Shown: one piece after another, positions 1-9,215 of the stretch | Layout: each line of letters opens with the position of its first letter | How positions within the stretch are numbered: the stretch's first letter is position 1 | From: Gammaproteobacteria bacterium | GTDB taxonomy: Bacteria; Pseudomonadota; Gammaproteobacteria; Pseudomonadales; Azotimanducaceae | NCBI GenBank assembly: GCA_026707045.1 | Contig: JAPOXO010000090.1 | Coordinates: forward strand, 24,383-88,382 | Reading direction: 5' to 3' | DNA: 64,000 bases | Notes under the pieces: generated by a model | What the model was told of the DNA's origin: nothing | The model's database searches: none | What the model saw: the letters and a program-made list of their open reading frames with translations, nothing else | Position numbers and translations under genes: made by a program

Positions 1-903
1 CAAAAGAGCAGTCGCACTCCTAAGTTGTCTCATCTGCTGTGCAGTCAGATTTCCCGTCACCAAATTTTTGTATGGAACAGCTGATTGCGCAGCAAGCAGC
101 CTAATGACTAACTGACTGTGATCTTGTTCCAAAGAAAAGAAAAGTACAGGGCGCGGGGTCTTGGAAAGGATGACCTGCTCACAAACGTTAAGCGCAAATG
201 CAGTTTTCCCCATCGAGGGTCGACCGGCAATTATGATGAGATCGTTGTTGTGAAACCCTCCCGTCAAGTCATCCAAATCCCAATATCCGGATGGGAGTCC
301 GGGCAGAACTCCTTCAGCTGAGCGAAGTTGGTCGATGCGACGTTCGGCCAATTCGACGATGTTGCCAAGAAAGTGCTGATATTGCTCTCCTGCGGTATCT
401 TTTGCTATTCCGAGAATCCGTTCCTCGGACTCCGAGAGTACCTGTTCTGATGTTCGGTCTTCAGGGGTGAAAGCCAAGTTCTTGATGAAGGTCGAGGCGC
501 CGATCAACTCTCGCCTTAAAGCTGCCCCGCGAACCATTTTGGCGTACGTTTCAACGTTGCGCGAATCATGTACGGTGTCTTGGATCTCGTAGAGGTAGGG
601 GTATCCGCCGACTTCGTCCAGCAATCCGGCCCTACGCAACGCATCGCAAACTGTGAGGTGGTCAAGGGGACTACCTTGATTTGCAAGCGATCTGATCGTT
701 TGAAAAATTTTTCGATTCTTCGGCTCGAAGAATTCACTGAACTCGAGAAGACCAGTTAGACGGTCCCATGCCGACGTGTCTCCCATCACACTCGCAAGTA
801 CAGCCCGTTCCGCTTCCATGCTGTGCGGCATGCGCTGTGCAGTATGGTTTGGCGTATCGTTTGCTAAATACTCTTGTAATTCGGTATCGTAGTCTTCTGA
901 CAT
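1..903 (-). CDS. dnaB: Replicative DNA helicase DnaB (3' end outside window)
   Basis: This is the ring helicase that unwinds DNA at the replication fork. Reading the minus strand from about 903 gives a continuous frame beginning MSEDYDTELQEYLAND. An N-terminal DnaB domain follows (PHSMEAERAVLASVMGD), then a RecA-like ATPase core with Walker A GRPSMGKTAF near 225 and the start of the helicase core at FFSLEQ. The C-terminal half lies beyond base 1. An in-frame ATG at 945 could add 14 residues, and neither start has a clear ribosome binding site. It lies downstream of rpsF-rpsR-rplI in the same orientation, the usual arrangement in gammaproteobacteria. The family assignment is secure; the start is not. 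Confidence 0.93.
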   Translation of the reverse strand, partial: MSEDYDTELQEYLANDTPNHTAQRMPHSMEAERAVLASVMGDTSAWDRLTGLLEFSEFFEPKNRKIFQTIRSLANQGSPLDHLTVCDALRRAGLLDEVGGYPYLYEIQDTVHDSRNVETYAKMVRGAALRRELIGASTFIKNLAFTPEDRTSEQVLSESEERILGIAKDTAGEQYQHFLGNIVELAERRIDQLRSAEGVLPGLPSGYWDLDDLTGGFHNNDLIIIAGRPSMGKTAFALNVCEQVILSKTPRPVLFFSLEQDHSQLVIRLLAAQSAVPYKNLVTGNLTAQQMRQLRSATALL

Positions 904-1078
904 AGAGGTGAGTATGAGTTCATCCCTGACACCCTTAATGTCCATGTTAGTAGACAACTAGTCAATAGCACAAATCCATTTTTTGTACTTGACAGGACCA
1001 TTTTGGGCACTTAGCCCACGGAGTGAGGAACTGGGTTGAAAAACTCTGTGGAAAAGTGGTGTTTAGCGTTTGGAGGAC

Positions 1079-1525
1079 TTATTCAGCGTCTACGATGACA
1101 CGCACTATGCGAGACACGTCTGCATGCACGCGAATCTCGACCTCGAATTCGCCCAGTTCTCGAATGGCCCCGGTTGTCAATTTAACTTCGCTCTTGTTAA
1201 CCTCAATTCCGAGATCCGATATTTCTCGAGCGATTTCAACGGGTCCCACGGAACCATATAAACGGCTCGCATCGACAGCACGCGCCAGTATGGTAATTTC
1301 CAAGTCATCCAGCAATGCAGCTCGTTTCTCCGCGCCTTCTAATCGCTCTACGGCCATCGCCTTCAATTCCTGCTCTCTTTCGGCAAAGACCTTTCGGTTT
1401 TCGTCGGTAGCCTTTAACGCTAATCCCCGCGGAATTAAGTAATTTCGTGCAAATCCGGGTTTTACACGCACTTCGTCACCGAGGTCTCCGAGATTGGTGA
1501 CTCTATCAAGCAGCAATACGTTCAT
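1079..1525 (-). CDS. rplI: 50S ribosomal protein L9
   Basis: L9 is the elongated large-subunit protein that bridges the L1 stalk region and helps maintain reading frame. The 148-residue product has the family length. It starts with MNVLLLDRVTNLGDLGDEVRVKPG and GFARNYLIPRGLALKAT, the N-terminal rRNA-binding signature. A charged connecting helix follows (about residues 40-75), then the C-terminal domain ending VRVIVDAE. It is the third gene of the rpsF-rpsR-rplI operon, 12 bases after rpsR. Nothing unusual is seen. Confidence 0.98.
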   Translation of the reverse strand: MNVLLLDRVTNLGDLGDEVRVKPGFARNYLIPRGLALKATDENRKVFAEREQELKAMAVERLEGAEKRAALLDDLEITILARAVDASRLYGSVGPVEIAREISDLGIEVNKSEVKLTTGAIRELGEFEVEIRVHADVSRIVRVIVDAE

Positions 1526-1537
1526 CTAACTCTGTCT

Positions 1538-1768
1538 CTAAGATCGATGTTGGTCGGTATATGGGAGCAGTGCCAAGTATCGCGCACGCTTTATGGCGCG
1601 AGCCAACTGCCTTTGGTATTTTGAACTGGTTCCCATCATTCGTGCGGGAACAATCTTGCCGGTCTCAGTTATGTACTGTCGCAGAGTCTCCAAGTCCTTG
1701 TAGTCAATTTCTTTGATGCCCTGCTCTGTAAATCGGCAAGTCCTACTTCGTCTGAATGTACGTGCCAT
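1538..1768 (-). CDS. rpsR: 30S ribosomal protein S18
   Basis: S18 forms a heterodimer with S6 on the platform of the small subunit. The 76-residue protein has the basic N-terminus [13 protein letters not shown] and the conserved core [54 protein letters not shown] (quoted here only to mark its extent, residues 20-73). It follows rpsF by 2 bases, so translational coupling is likely. In many bacteria the S6:S18 dimer represses this operon by binding the rpsF leader, and the leader here contains hairpins that could serve that purpose. Confidence 0.98.
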   Translation of the reverse strand: MARTFRRSRTCRFTEQGIKEIDYKDLETLRQYITETGKIVPARMMGTSSKYQRQLARAIKRARYLALLPYTDQHRS

Positions 1769-1770
1769 TT

Positions 1771-2319
1771 CTATTGCTCCTCATTCGCATCATCGGCAGT
1801 CGACTCGAGAGCCTCCACTTCCGATGACTCTTGGGCTTGATCTTCCACCGACTCTTCGATGCTACCCTCGTCAGCCTCATCTTCTGTCGAGTCGAAGTCG
1901 TGGTCAGCTCGAGCCCTTGATTCCTCGCGTGCCTTGCGCCTCGCCTCCATCTCTTCTTCGCGCCTTCGTTCCTTCTCGCGTTCACGTTCTTGTTCACGAA
2001 GTTCCTCTTCGTAGATTTTTGAAGTTTCAGTTTCCGCCGCTTTGCGTTTGAGAATCATGTTGCGCAACACAGCATCGTTGAAACGAAATGCACTCTCAAG
2101 CTCTTCAAGAACGCTTGTCGGCACTTCGATGTTCATGAGGACGTAGTGGCCCTTGTGTATCTTCGCGATGGGGTATGCAAGTTGACGACGACCCCAATCC
2201 TCACATCGGTGTATCGCTCCGCCTTCGCGTTCGATCATTGCACGATATCGATCAATCATTCCCGGAACTTGCTCCGACTGATCGGGATGCACAATGAAAA
2301 CTATTTCGTAATGACGCAT
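1771..2319 (-). CDS. rpsF: 30S ribosomal protein S6 with long charged C-terminal tail
   Basis: S6 binds S18 on the 30S platform. Residues 1-95 are a normal S6 fold, beginning [21 protein letters not shown] and including [11 protein letters not shown]. The protein then continues to 182 residues, about 50 more than the 131-135 usual for enterobacterial S6. Residues 104-137 are almost wholly Arg, Glu and Lys and look like a single long helix. Residues 138-182 are rich in Asp, Glu and Ser and end DDANEEQ. E. coli S6 also has an acidic tail, to which RimK adds glutamates; here the acidic tail is encoded. It is the first gene of rpsF-rpsR-rplI. Confidence 0.97.
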   Translation of the reverse strand: MRHYEIVFIVHPDQSEQVPGMIDRYRAMIEREGGAIHRCEDWGRRQLAYPIAKIHKGHYVLMNIEVPTSVLEELESAFRFNDAVLRNMILKRKAAETETSKIYEEELREQEREREKERRREEEMEARRKAREESRARADHDFDSTEDEADEGSIEESVEDQAQESSEVEALESTADDANEEQ

Positions 2320-2425
2320 AAAGTCTCCCTTTGGTGAACGTCCTCAGCTTCCATAGGGAACCCAAAAACAAGGAGTAAAAACTAATTGTGGGCGAACCCA
2401 CGGCTGGTATTTTACCAGCTGAACC
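2320..2425 (-). promoter_or_regulatory. Structured leader of the rpsF-rpsR-rplI operon
   Basis: Two adjacent perfect hairpins lie upstream of rpsF: a 7-bp stem at 2403-2419 (GCTGGTA and its complement, 3-base loop) and a 5-bp stem GTGGG/CCCAC at 2388-2401. On the transcript the second hairpin is followed by AATTAGTTTTT, resembling an attenuator. A purine-rich GGGAG sits just before the start codon. Known rpsF leaders bind the S6:S18 dimer through a CCG-containing structure, and a CCG does occur between the two stems. The assignment to that family is inferred, not demonstrated. Confidence 0.45.
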
Positions 2426-2552
2426 TTACTCTTGACCAATCTCCGCGGAACCTGACAGACCCGGTAAAGGAACAACCATGTCTAACGGGAGAATACTGAC
2501 GCGTAAGCAGATTTTGGAAGAAAAAAGGACTATTCCCTGGGGAGATGACCCT

Positions 2553-3332
2553 TCATTTCGCAGACTCCGTCCTCCCGAGTTCACCTGCCCGTTGACGTTG
2601 AACTTCATACAGCAGAATCCCGGTCGCGACAGAAACATTCAGACTCTCTACGTTTCCAAACATAGGAATGGAGACCAAGTGATCGCACTTAGCCCGCGTC
2701 AACTGGCGAAGTCCCTTCTCCTCGCCGCCCACGACTACCACTGTGGGCGAGACGAAGTCCGCCTTGAGGTAGTTGTTTGATGCGTTCAACTGGGTTCCTA
2801 CTACCCAGCAACCATGGTCTTTCAACCAATCCAACCGCCTTGCCAAATTAGAAACCTGAACGAGAAAAACTGAGTCTAGTGCACCAGTGGACGTTCGGTG
2901 AACAACTTCGGTCAGAGGAGCACTGCGATTCTTGCCTATGAGTACTGCATCCACACCCGCAGCCGCAGCAACACGCAGGCAAGCTCCGAGATTCCTTGGG
3001 TCTAGGACTCCGTCCATCACAAGAATAAATGGATTTTTCCACTGTTCAAATTCTTGCTCGAATTCTTGCTCCGATTTTGCCTGTGCTACAACGGTTTCCA
3101 GCAAAACTCCTTGATGCGTCGCTCCTCTTGCCAACCTATCAAGTGTTGAACGGGGAACAGTGCTAACTCTAATACCCAACCGCAACGCTTCTTCACGAAT
3201 TCGCTTGAGCCTATTTCCGTGAAAACCCTCGGCCAGAAGAACTCTATGAATTTGACGAGGCGATTGCTGAAGCATGGACATTGCACTGTGTATGCCATAG
3301 ACGCGGCGATCAGTTGACTGGGATTGGTTCAT
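2553..3332 (-). CDS. rlmB: 23S rRNA 2'-O-methyltransferase RlmB (SpoU family)
   Basis: RlmB methylates the ribose of G2251 in the peptidyl-transferase loop of 23S rRNA. The 259-residue protein has an N-terminal substrate-binding domain (VYGIHSAMSMLQQSP onward). Its C-terminal SPOUT knot carries the three family motifs: DGVLDPRNLGACLRVAAAAG (motif 1, near residue 108), VVVVGGEEKGLRQLT (motif 2, near 198) and IPMFGNVESLNVSVATGILLYE (motif 3). Its start overlaps the stop of rnr by 4 bases (ATGA), the common rnr-rlmB pairing in gammaproteobacteria. Confidence 0.96.
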   Translation of the reverse strand: MNQSQSTDRRVYGIHSAMSMLQQSPRQIHRVLLAEGFHGNRLKRIREEALRLGIRVSTVPRSTLDRLARGATHQGVLLETVVAQAKSEQEFEQEFEQWKNPFILVMDGVLDPRNLGACLRVAAAAGVDAVLIGKNRSAPLTEVVHRTSTGALDSVFLVQVSNLARRLDWLKDHGCWVVGTQLNASNNYLKADFVSPTVVVVGGEEKGLRQLTRAKCDHLVSIPMFGNVESLNVSVATGILLYEVQRQRAGELGRTESAK

Positions 3333-5275
3333 CGTCTATTCCTTCGCTCGCGACGAAAGCTGAGTTTTCCTTTTCGAAATTCGTGACCAACTTCACTTGT
3401 GTTGGCTTCAACTAGATCCAGGCGTTGTAGTTCCACATCGACGGCAACGAGGCGAACCTCTATGGGATCGCCCATCCTGTAGGTTGTACCTGTTGCCTCA
3501 CCGACTAGCTCCGTATGTTTATTTTCGTAGAAGTCACCAACTAGTTCGGAAACATGGACAAGCCCAGAAATGAAATATCGATCAAGCTCGACGAAAAGAC
3601 CAAAATCTTCAACCTTGACTATGTGTCCAAGAAAAGTTTTACCAACAGATTTCTTTAACAGGGCGCATTTCAACCATGCGTCCACTCTTCTGGTGACTTC
3701 CACTGATCGACGCTCGCAGACCGACAGGTCGTCTCCTAATTCGCTGTTTATTCGGCTATTCAATTCACTCACTGAGTCTCCTTTCAACAGTCCCTTTATC
3801 AATCGATGTACAAACAAGTCAGCGTACCGTCGAATAGGAGATGTAAAGTGCAAGTATTCTTCCAGCGCAAGTCCAAAGTGGCCTACGTTTTCAAACGAAT
3901 ACACAGCCTGTTTCATTGACCGCAACACTAACAGTTCCCAAATCCATGGAGTTCGACTATTTGATCTGATCCTATCTAGTAACTTCTTGATGAATAGAGG
4001 TTTTTCTTCGTCTAATCCTCCTTTTATGAGCGAGCTGCCCTGTAAATTCCAACGCAATTCACTAATTGATTTCGCATCCGGACCTTCGTGTACGCGAAAC
4101 AATGCGCGACAGCCATGTTTGTGCAAGAATCGAGCGGCACACACATTTGCTGCAATCATTGCCTCTTCAATCATGTTGTGAGCATCGTTGCGCGAGTGAA
4201 GCTCTAAATCTACAGGGTTTCCATTTTTCGTCTTCACCGTAGATTCCCGCGTTGTAAAGTCCAATGCACCCCGTATCTCACGAGCTTTCCTCAATGCCTT
4301 GGCAACCTCGTACAGTTCTCGTAGCGAACGAATGACAGTTTTTGGATTCGAGGTAGATCCTCCATTGCAGATGTGGAACGCTTCCGTGTAGGTGAGTCTG
4401 GCTGTCGAACGGATTACCGCCTCGTAGAAAGAGTAAGAACTCACCAATCCATCATTTCCTAGCATCATGTCACAAACTACAGCTAGTCGATCTTCGTTTG
4501 GTCTGAGCGAACATATACCGTTCGACAATCCTTCTGGAAGCATGGGAACGACTCGGTCGGGAAAGTAAACCGAATTACCGCGAATCCGAGCCCTTGTATC
4601 AATGGTGTCTCCAGGGTTGACGTAGTGGGCAACATCAGCGATTGCGACACACAAACGCCAGGTATTTTCCTTCTCCCTACAAGCAAAAACTGCATCATCG
4701 AAATCTTTGGCCGATTCTCCATCAATCGTTACGAAAGGAAGACTACGCAGATCCATGCGATCCGAAACAGATTGCGGATCAATACTCTCAGGAAAGGAAC
4801 GCTCGTCTGCATTCGGGCTTTCGTCATGCGGCACTTCATAGGCTTGGAGCAACGCAAAAACCGCACGATCGGATTCATTAGTGGCGTCGAAGACGCTTCG
4901 GACTGTTGCACTGCGCTTTTTGTAGTTTAGTTGGGGTAGGTCCACCGTGACAATGTCTCCCGTTCGCATTCCTGGTTCGGGACTTATCGGAATTCTCGCC
5001 GATTCTGTTTGCACTAGCGGTAGCAGAAACCAGCGACTAGACTCAGTTATTGCAATACCGGTAACGCTTTTCTTTTCGGAATTTACACCGATCCCGAAAT
5101 TCCCGATTTGATAACGACCGTTGGAATCCTTTAACACTTCACCTTGTCGTTCCATTGATTGGAGTAATTTCGAAAGTCCTGGCGAATTACGCAACAAACC
5201 TACTAATTTGCCGTACGATACAGGACCGGTCTTCATCAGCACTCTCTTAATTCGAGACTTGGATATTGGTCTCAA
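3329..5275 (-). CDS. rnr: Ribonuclease R, compact form
   Basis: RNase R is a processive 3'-5' exoribonuclease that degrades structured RNA. The protein has an N-terminal winged-helix/OB region (to about residue 165), then the RNB catalytic domain with TIDGESAKDFDDAVFA. The Asp residues that bind metal in this family (ID, KD, FDD) are retained, and the usual Asp two residues before AKD is Ser. The domain continues through SPIRRYADLFVHR. A C-terminal S1 domain follows (GHIVKVEDFGLFVEL). At 648 residues it is shorter than the 750-820 usual for gammaproteobacterial RNase R and has only a short basic tail (FRRERRNRR). It is co-transcribed with rlmB. Confidence 0.94.
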   Translation of the reverse strand: MRPISKSRIKRVLMKTGPVSYGKLVGLLRNSPGLSKLLQSMERQGEVLKDSNGRYQIGNFGIGVNSEKKSVTGIAITESSRWFLLPLVQTESARIPISPEPGMRTGDIVTVDLPQLNYKKRSATVRSVFDATNESDRAVFALLQAYEVPHDESPNADERSFPESIDPQSVSDRMDLRSLPFVTIDGESAKDFDDAVFACREKENTWRLCVAIADVAHYVNPGDTIDTRARIRGNSVYFPDRVVPMLPEGLSNGICSLRPNEDRLAVVCDMMLGNDGLVSSYSFYEAVIRSTARLTYTEAFHICNGGSTSNPKTVIRSLRELYEVAKALRKAREIRGALDFTTRESTVKTKNGNPVDLELHSRNDAHNMIEEAMIAANVCAARFLHKHGCRALFRVHEGPDAKSISELRWNLQGSSLIKGGLDEEKPLFIKKLLDRIRSNSRTPWIWELLVLRSMKQAVYSFENVGHFGLALEEYLHFTSPIRRYADLFVHRLIKGLLKGDSVSELNSRINSELGDDLSVCERRSVEVTRRVDAWLKCALLKKSVGKTFLGHIVKVEDFGLFVELDRYFISGLVHVSELVGDFYENKHTELVGEATGTTYRMGDPIEVRLVAVDVELQRLDLVEANTSEVGHEFRKGKLSFRRERRNRR

Positions 5276-5516
5276 TTCACACTCTCTTATTTCAGCGTTG
5301 AGAGGCTGTAATGGGACCCGTCTGGCTACAATGCATTGACCGTACGAGCACGTTTCGAAGACTTTGAACCAACTTGGAGCGAATCTCCCATCATTGCTTC
5401 ACGTTGAAAAGTAAGAACGGGCTCGATTAGGAGCTGTTGCCTACGGTTCCTCAACGTTTGTCCAACTGCGAAAACCTTAGTCAAAGTTCTTCCAAAACGA
5501 CAAGCATGATCAATAT

Positions 5517-5603
5517 GCCGAGATGGTGAAATTGGTAGACACGCCAGCTTCAGGTGCTGGTGGGGGCAACCCCGTGGAGGTTCGAGTCCTCTTCTCGGCA
5601 CCA
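5517..5603 (+). tRNA. tRNA-Leu (anticodon CAG)
   Basis: The acceptor stem GCCGAGA pairs with TCTCGGC, and the encoded CCA end lies at 5601-5603. The anticodon loop TTCAGGT sits between GCCAGC and GCTGG, giving anticodon CAG. A long variable arm (GGGGGCAACCCC region) fits a class II leucine tRNA. The T arm contains GGTTCGAGTCC. It stands alone on the plus strand, 241 bases from rnr, and its 3' end lies 3 bases from the 3' end of folE2 on the other strand. Confidence 0.97.
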
Positions 5604-5605
5604 AT

Positions 5606-6523
5606 CTAGGGCGAAGCCCTAAATCCGTCCGATACTCCCTTGGTAACCATGCACACTGCATTGTGAGCATGCAAACTCTCATAGTGTTCCACCCGAACCA
5701 AGAAATCCATGACCTCGGACTCTTCGTTCAAGCAGGACTTCAGCCGACGTCCCGCATCTTCACAAAACATCGTGTTTTGACCGTTTAGGAGTGCAAACTC
5801 TTGCTCGTCCACCCGCTTCACAGCAGTCTGTACGGGAGTTGCTAGCGCTTCTTCAACCTTGTCGATAAGGTGAGTTAAGGGGAATTCGTTCAAGTCTGGA
5901 TTCAGACGAACAACTATGCAGGCAGAACTTCTCTGTCCGTGCGGAGTGGCGACGATTCCTTCATCAGTACCCAGCCAATGTCTTACCCGGGATGCACTTA
6001 CAGTTCCAACAGATCCAAAGTCTTGATCAAACTGATGTTGGATGGATTGTCGAGCCAGCGCGGCGGATGCGGGGCACGTGCTCGAGTAATGAACTGTGAA
6101 CTGCATGTCGACATGAGTTACCTCATTGACGTGTTCGCCTCGGACCGACACGGGATAGTTGTTCCATCCTGAGTGGTCAGACACCAGTGCGTTTCGGCGC
6201 AGATGTTGTTCCGAGGAAAACTCAACTAAAGCTTGTGAAGAGAAGTCTTGATGGGAGTCGAGCATTTGCTGTAAGAAACTGGCAATGGACTGTGGGGAAA
6301 GTGGTCGATCTGCCGCTTTCTGATCCAACAATACATACAGCCGCGACATATGTATTCCTTTCGCTCGAGGGTCACGAAGATTGACGTACAGCTGAACGGT
6401 GCTCGGTGCAGATCGAACTTCCTCTCCGTCGCAGAACTTCATCGGAAGTCGAATATCCCTCATTCCTACCCAATCGAGAGGATCTTGTTCGTCTTTCAGA
6501 ACTCTCATCGCCACATCGGGCAT
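5606..6523 (-). CDS. folE2: GTP cyclohydrolase FolE2 (type IB)
   Basis: FolE2 converts GTP to 7,8-dihydroneopterin triphosphate, the first step of folate (and queuosine precursor) synthesis. It is structurally distinct from the zinc enzyme FolE. The product from MPDVAMRVLKDEQ is 305 residues. Family features include DWVGMRDIRLPMKF near the start, the segment MQFTVHYSSTCPASAALARQ with the catalytic Cys region, and NGQNTMFCEDAGRRL near the C-terminus. The frame is open to 6625, but homologues begin close to the Met at 6523. In several bacteria FolE2 substitutes for FolE under zinc limitation. I see no convincing Zur operator upstream. Confidence 0.9.
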   Translation of the reverse strand: MPDVAMRVLKDEQDPLDWVGMRDIRLPMKFCDGEEVRSAPSTVQLYVNLRDPRAKGIHMSRLYVLLDQKAADRPLSPQSIASFLQQMLDSHQDFSSQALVEFSSEQHLRRNALVSDHSGWNNYPVSVRGEHVNEVTHVDMQFTVHYSSTCPASAALARQSIQHQFDQDFGSVGTVSASRVRHWLGTDEGIVATPHGQRSSACIVVRLNPDLNEFPLTHLIDKVEEALATPVQTAVKRVDEQEFALLNGQNTMFCEDAGRRLKSCLNEESEVMDFLVRVEHYESLHAHNAVCMVTKGVSDGFRASP

Positions 6524-6640
6524 GACTTGATCCGACACCGAATATAGATTTTTCACTTTAACTGCAATATATCGATTTACTTTTGGCCTACACGCGATCG
6601 TTCCAGGATGCCGCTCGGAACGCAAGACACATTGGTTTTT

Positions 6641-6835
6641 CTAATCACCTAAACTTGCCTTCTCCGACTCGGAAAGCTCGCGAGCTTCCGCTACAACCAT
6701 TACGGGAATTCCATCTCGGACGGCATACGCCAGACCCGCCTCTTCCGACCAAAGTTCGTTGGTGGATTCGTTGTAGGTCAGTTTCGCCTTAGTTAACGGA
6801 CAAACCAACAGATCGAGAAGTTTTGGGTCGATCAT
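6641..6835 (-). CDS. Trm112-like protein (UPF0434 / YcaR family)
   Basis: This small 64-residue protein starts [19 protein letters not shown], the opening of the UPF0434 family. The family shares the Trm112 fold, and eukaryotic Trm112 activates tRNA and translation-factor methyltransferases. The C-terminal part, [21 protein letters not shown], also matches. The usual second cysteine of the CPxC knuckle is absent (CPLT), which is common in bacterial members. In many gammaproteobacteria the gene lies near lpxK-kdsB; here it lies between purA and folE2. Its role in bacteria is poorly defined. Confidence 0.85.
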   Translation of the reverse strand: MIDPKLLDLLVCPLTKAKLTYNESTNELWSEEAGLAYAVRDGIPVMVVAEARELSESEKASLGD

Positions 6836-6865
6836 GTGAACATTTTACGATTCAAGCGTACCCAT

Positions 6866-8209
<1,344 letters not shown>

Positions 8210-8263
8210 TTAGGCATCCCACACGATCAGATTTTGACTAGGCAGGGACAGGCACACAAGCTG

Positions 8264-8290
8264 GCATCGCACCGTGAGTGGGTGCGATGC
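8264..8290. terminator. Strong hairpin between hflC and purA
   Basis: This is a perfect 10-bp inverted repeat, GCATCGCACC and its complement, with a 7-base loop. It lies in the 170-base gap after hflC and before purA. No run of T follows on either strand, so it may be a transcript-stabilising or pausing structure rather than a classical terminator. Confidence 0.45.
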
Positions 8291-8334
8291 TCTAGCACAT
8301 CAATTCAATCCGAAAATCGGCGCTGAAATCTTAC

Positions 8335-9213
8335 TTATTCAGCAATGTCTCTCTTCAGATACTTGAAGAACTCGCTGCTTGGATCCAGAACAAGTAGCGA
8401 ACGACCATCCTGAAATACATTGACATATGCATTGATACTTCGATAGAACTCGTAGAACTCCTTGTCTTGACCGTAAGCATCGGCATAGATCTTTGTCGCT
8501 TGGGCATCGCCATCGCCTCGAATTCTCTCGGCATCTCGCTGTGCTTCCGCTCCAATGACTGTCACTTGCCGTTGCGCATCGGCTTCAATCCCAATTGCTT
8601 GTTCTCTTCCGGTTGCACGATATTGTCGCGCCTCGACTTCTCGTTCCGAGTTCATTCGTTCGAATACTGCGCTGGACACCTCGTCGGGTAGATCGATCCT
8701 CTTGACTCGAACATCGATTACCGTAATTCCAAACTCATCCATCATGGTGACATTCATTTCATTGGTGAGTTCTTGCATCAACTGATCGCGTTCACCGGAA
8801 ATAACTTCGTGCATGTCACGCTTGCCTATTTGGTCCCGCAGCCCTTGGCTTACCTTGGCTTGGAGACGCGCATTGGCACTTTCTTCAATACCTGATGTTG
8901 CAGTGTAGTAGCTACGTGGATTGGCGATCCGCCATTTGGCGAACCAATCTACAATCAGCGGCTTCTGTTCAATCGTCAAATATCGTTCAGGAGTGGCATC
9001 TCTCGTCAAGACGCGGCCATCGAAGTACTTGACCTGATCCGCAATTGGAAACTTCAAGTGAAGTCCTGGGAGCTCGCCTTCTTCTGGTGACATAACATCC
9101 CCAAAGCGAAGCAGAATAGCTCGTTGACGTTCATCGACAATGTAAAAGGTATCTAGAAGCAGTGCGCCAATGAGGAGCACCACAACCACAATAACAATGT
9201 TTTTAACGCTCAT
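8335..9213 (-). CDS. hflC: HflC, FtsH protease regulator
   Basis: HflC is a prohibitin/SPFH-family inner-membrane protein. With HflK it forms a large cage around the FtsH protease and modulates its attack on membrane proteins. The 292-residue protein has one N-terminal membrane segment (IVIVVVVLLIGALLLDTFYIV). The SPFH domain starts at DERQRAILLRFGDV, and a long charged helix from about residue 180 carries EREVEARQYRATGREQA. It starts 2 bases after hflK ends, so the two are very likely translated together. Confidence 0.97.
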   Translation of the reverse strand: MSVKNIVIVVVVLLIGALLLDTFYIVDERQRAILLRFGDVMSPEEGELPGLHLKFPIADQVKYFDGRVLTRDATPERYLTIEQKPLIVDWFAKWRIANPRSYYTATSGIEESANARLQAKVSQGLRDQIGKRDMHEVISGERDQLMQELTNEMNVTMMDEFGITVIDVRVKRIDLPDEVSSAVFERMNSEREVEARQYRATGREQAIGIEADAQRQVTVIGAEAQRDAERIRGDGDAQATKIYADAYGQDKEFYEFYRSINAYVNVFQDGRSLLVLDPSSEFFKYLKRDIAE

Positions 9214-9215
9214 CC

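Noticed and set aside
1048..1056. DnaA box (TTTTCCACA) upstream of dnaB
   Set aside because: It fits the consensus, but a single 9-base match is expected by chance in a window this size and there is no cluster.
5326..5682. Minus-strand open frame across the tRNA-Leu region
   Set aside because: It is antisense to a clear tRNA and to folE2 sequence, and its translation resembles no protein.
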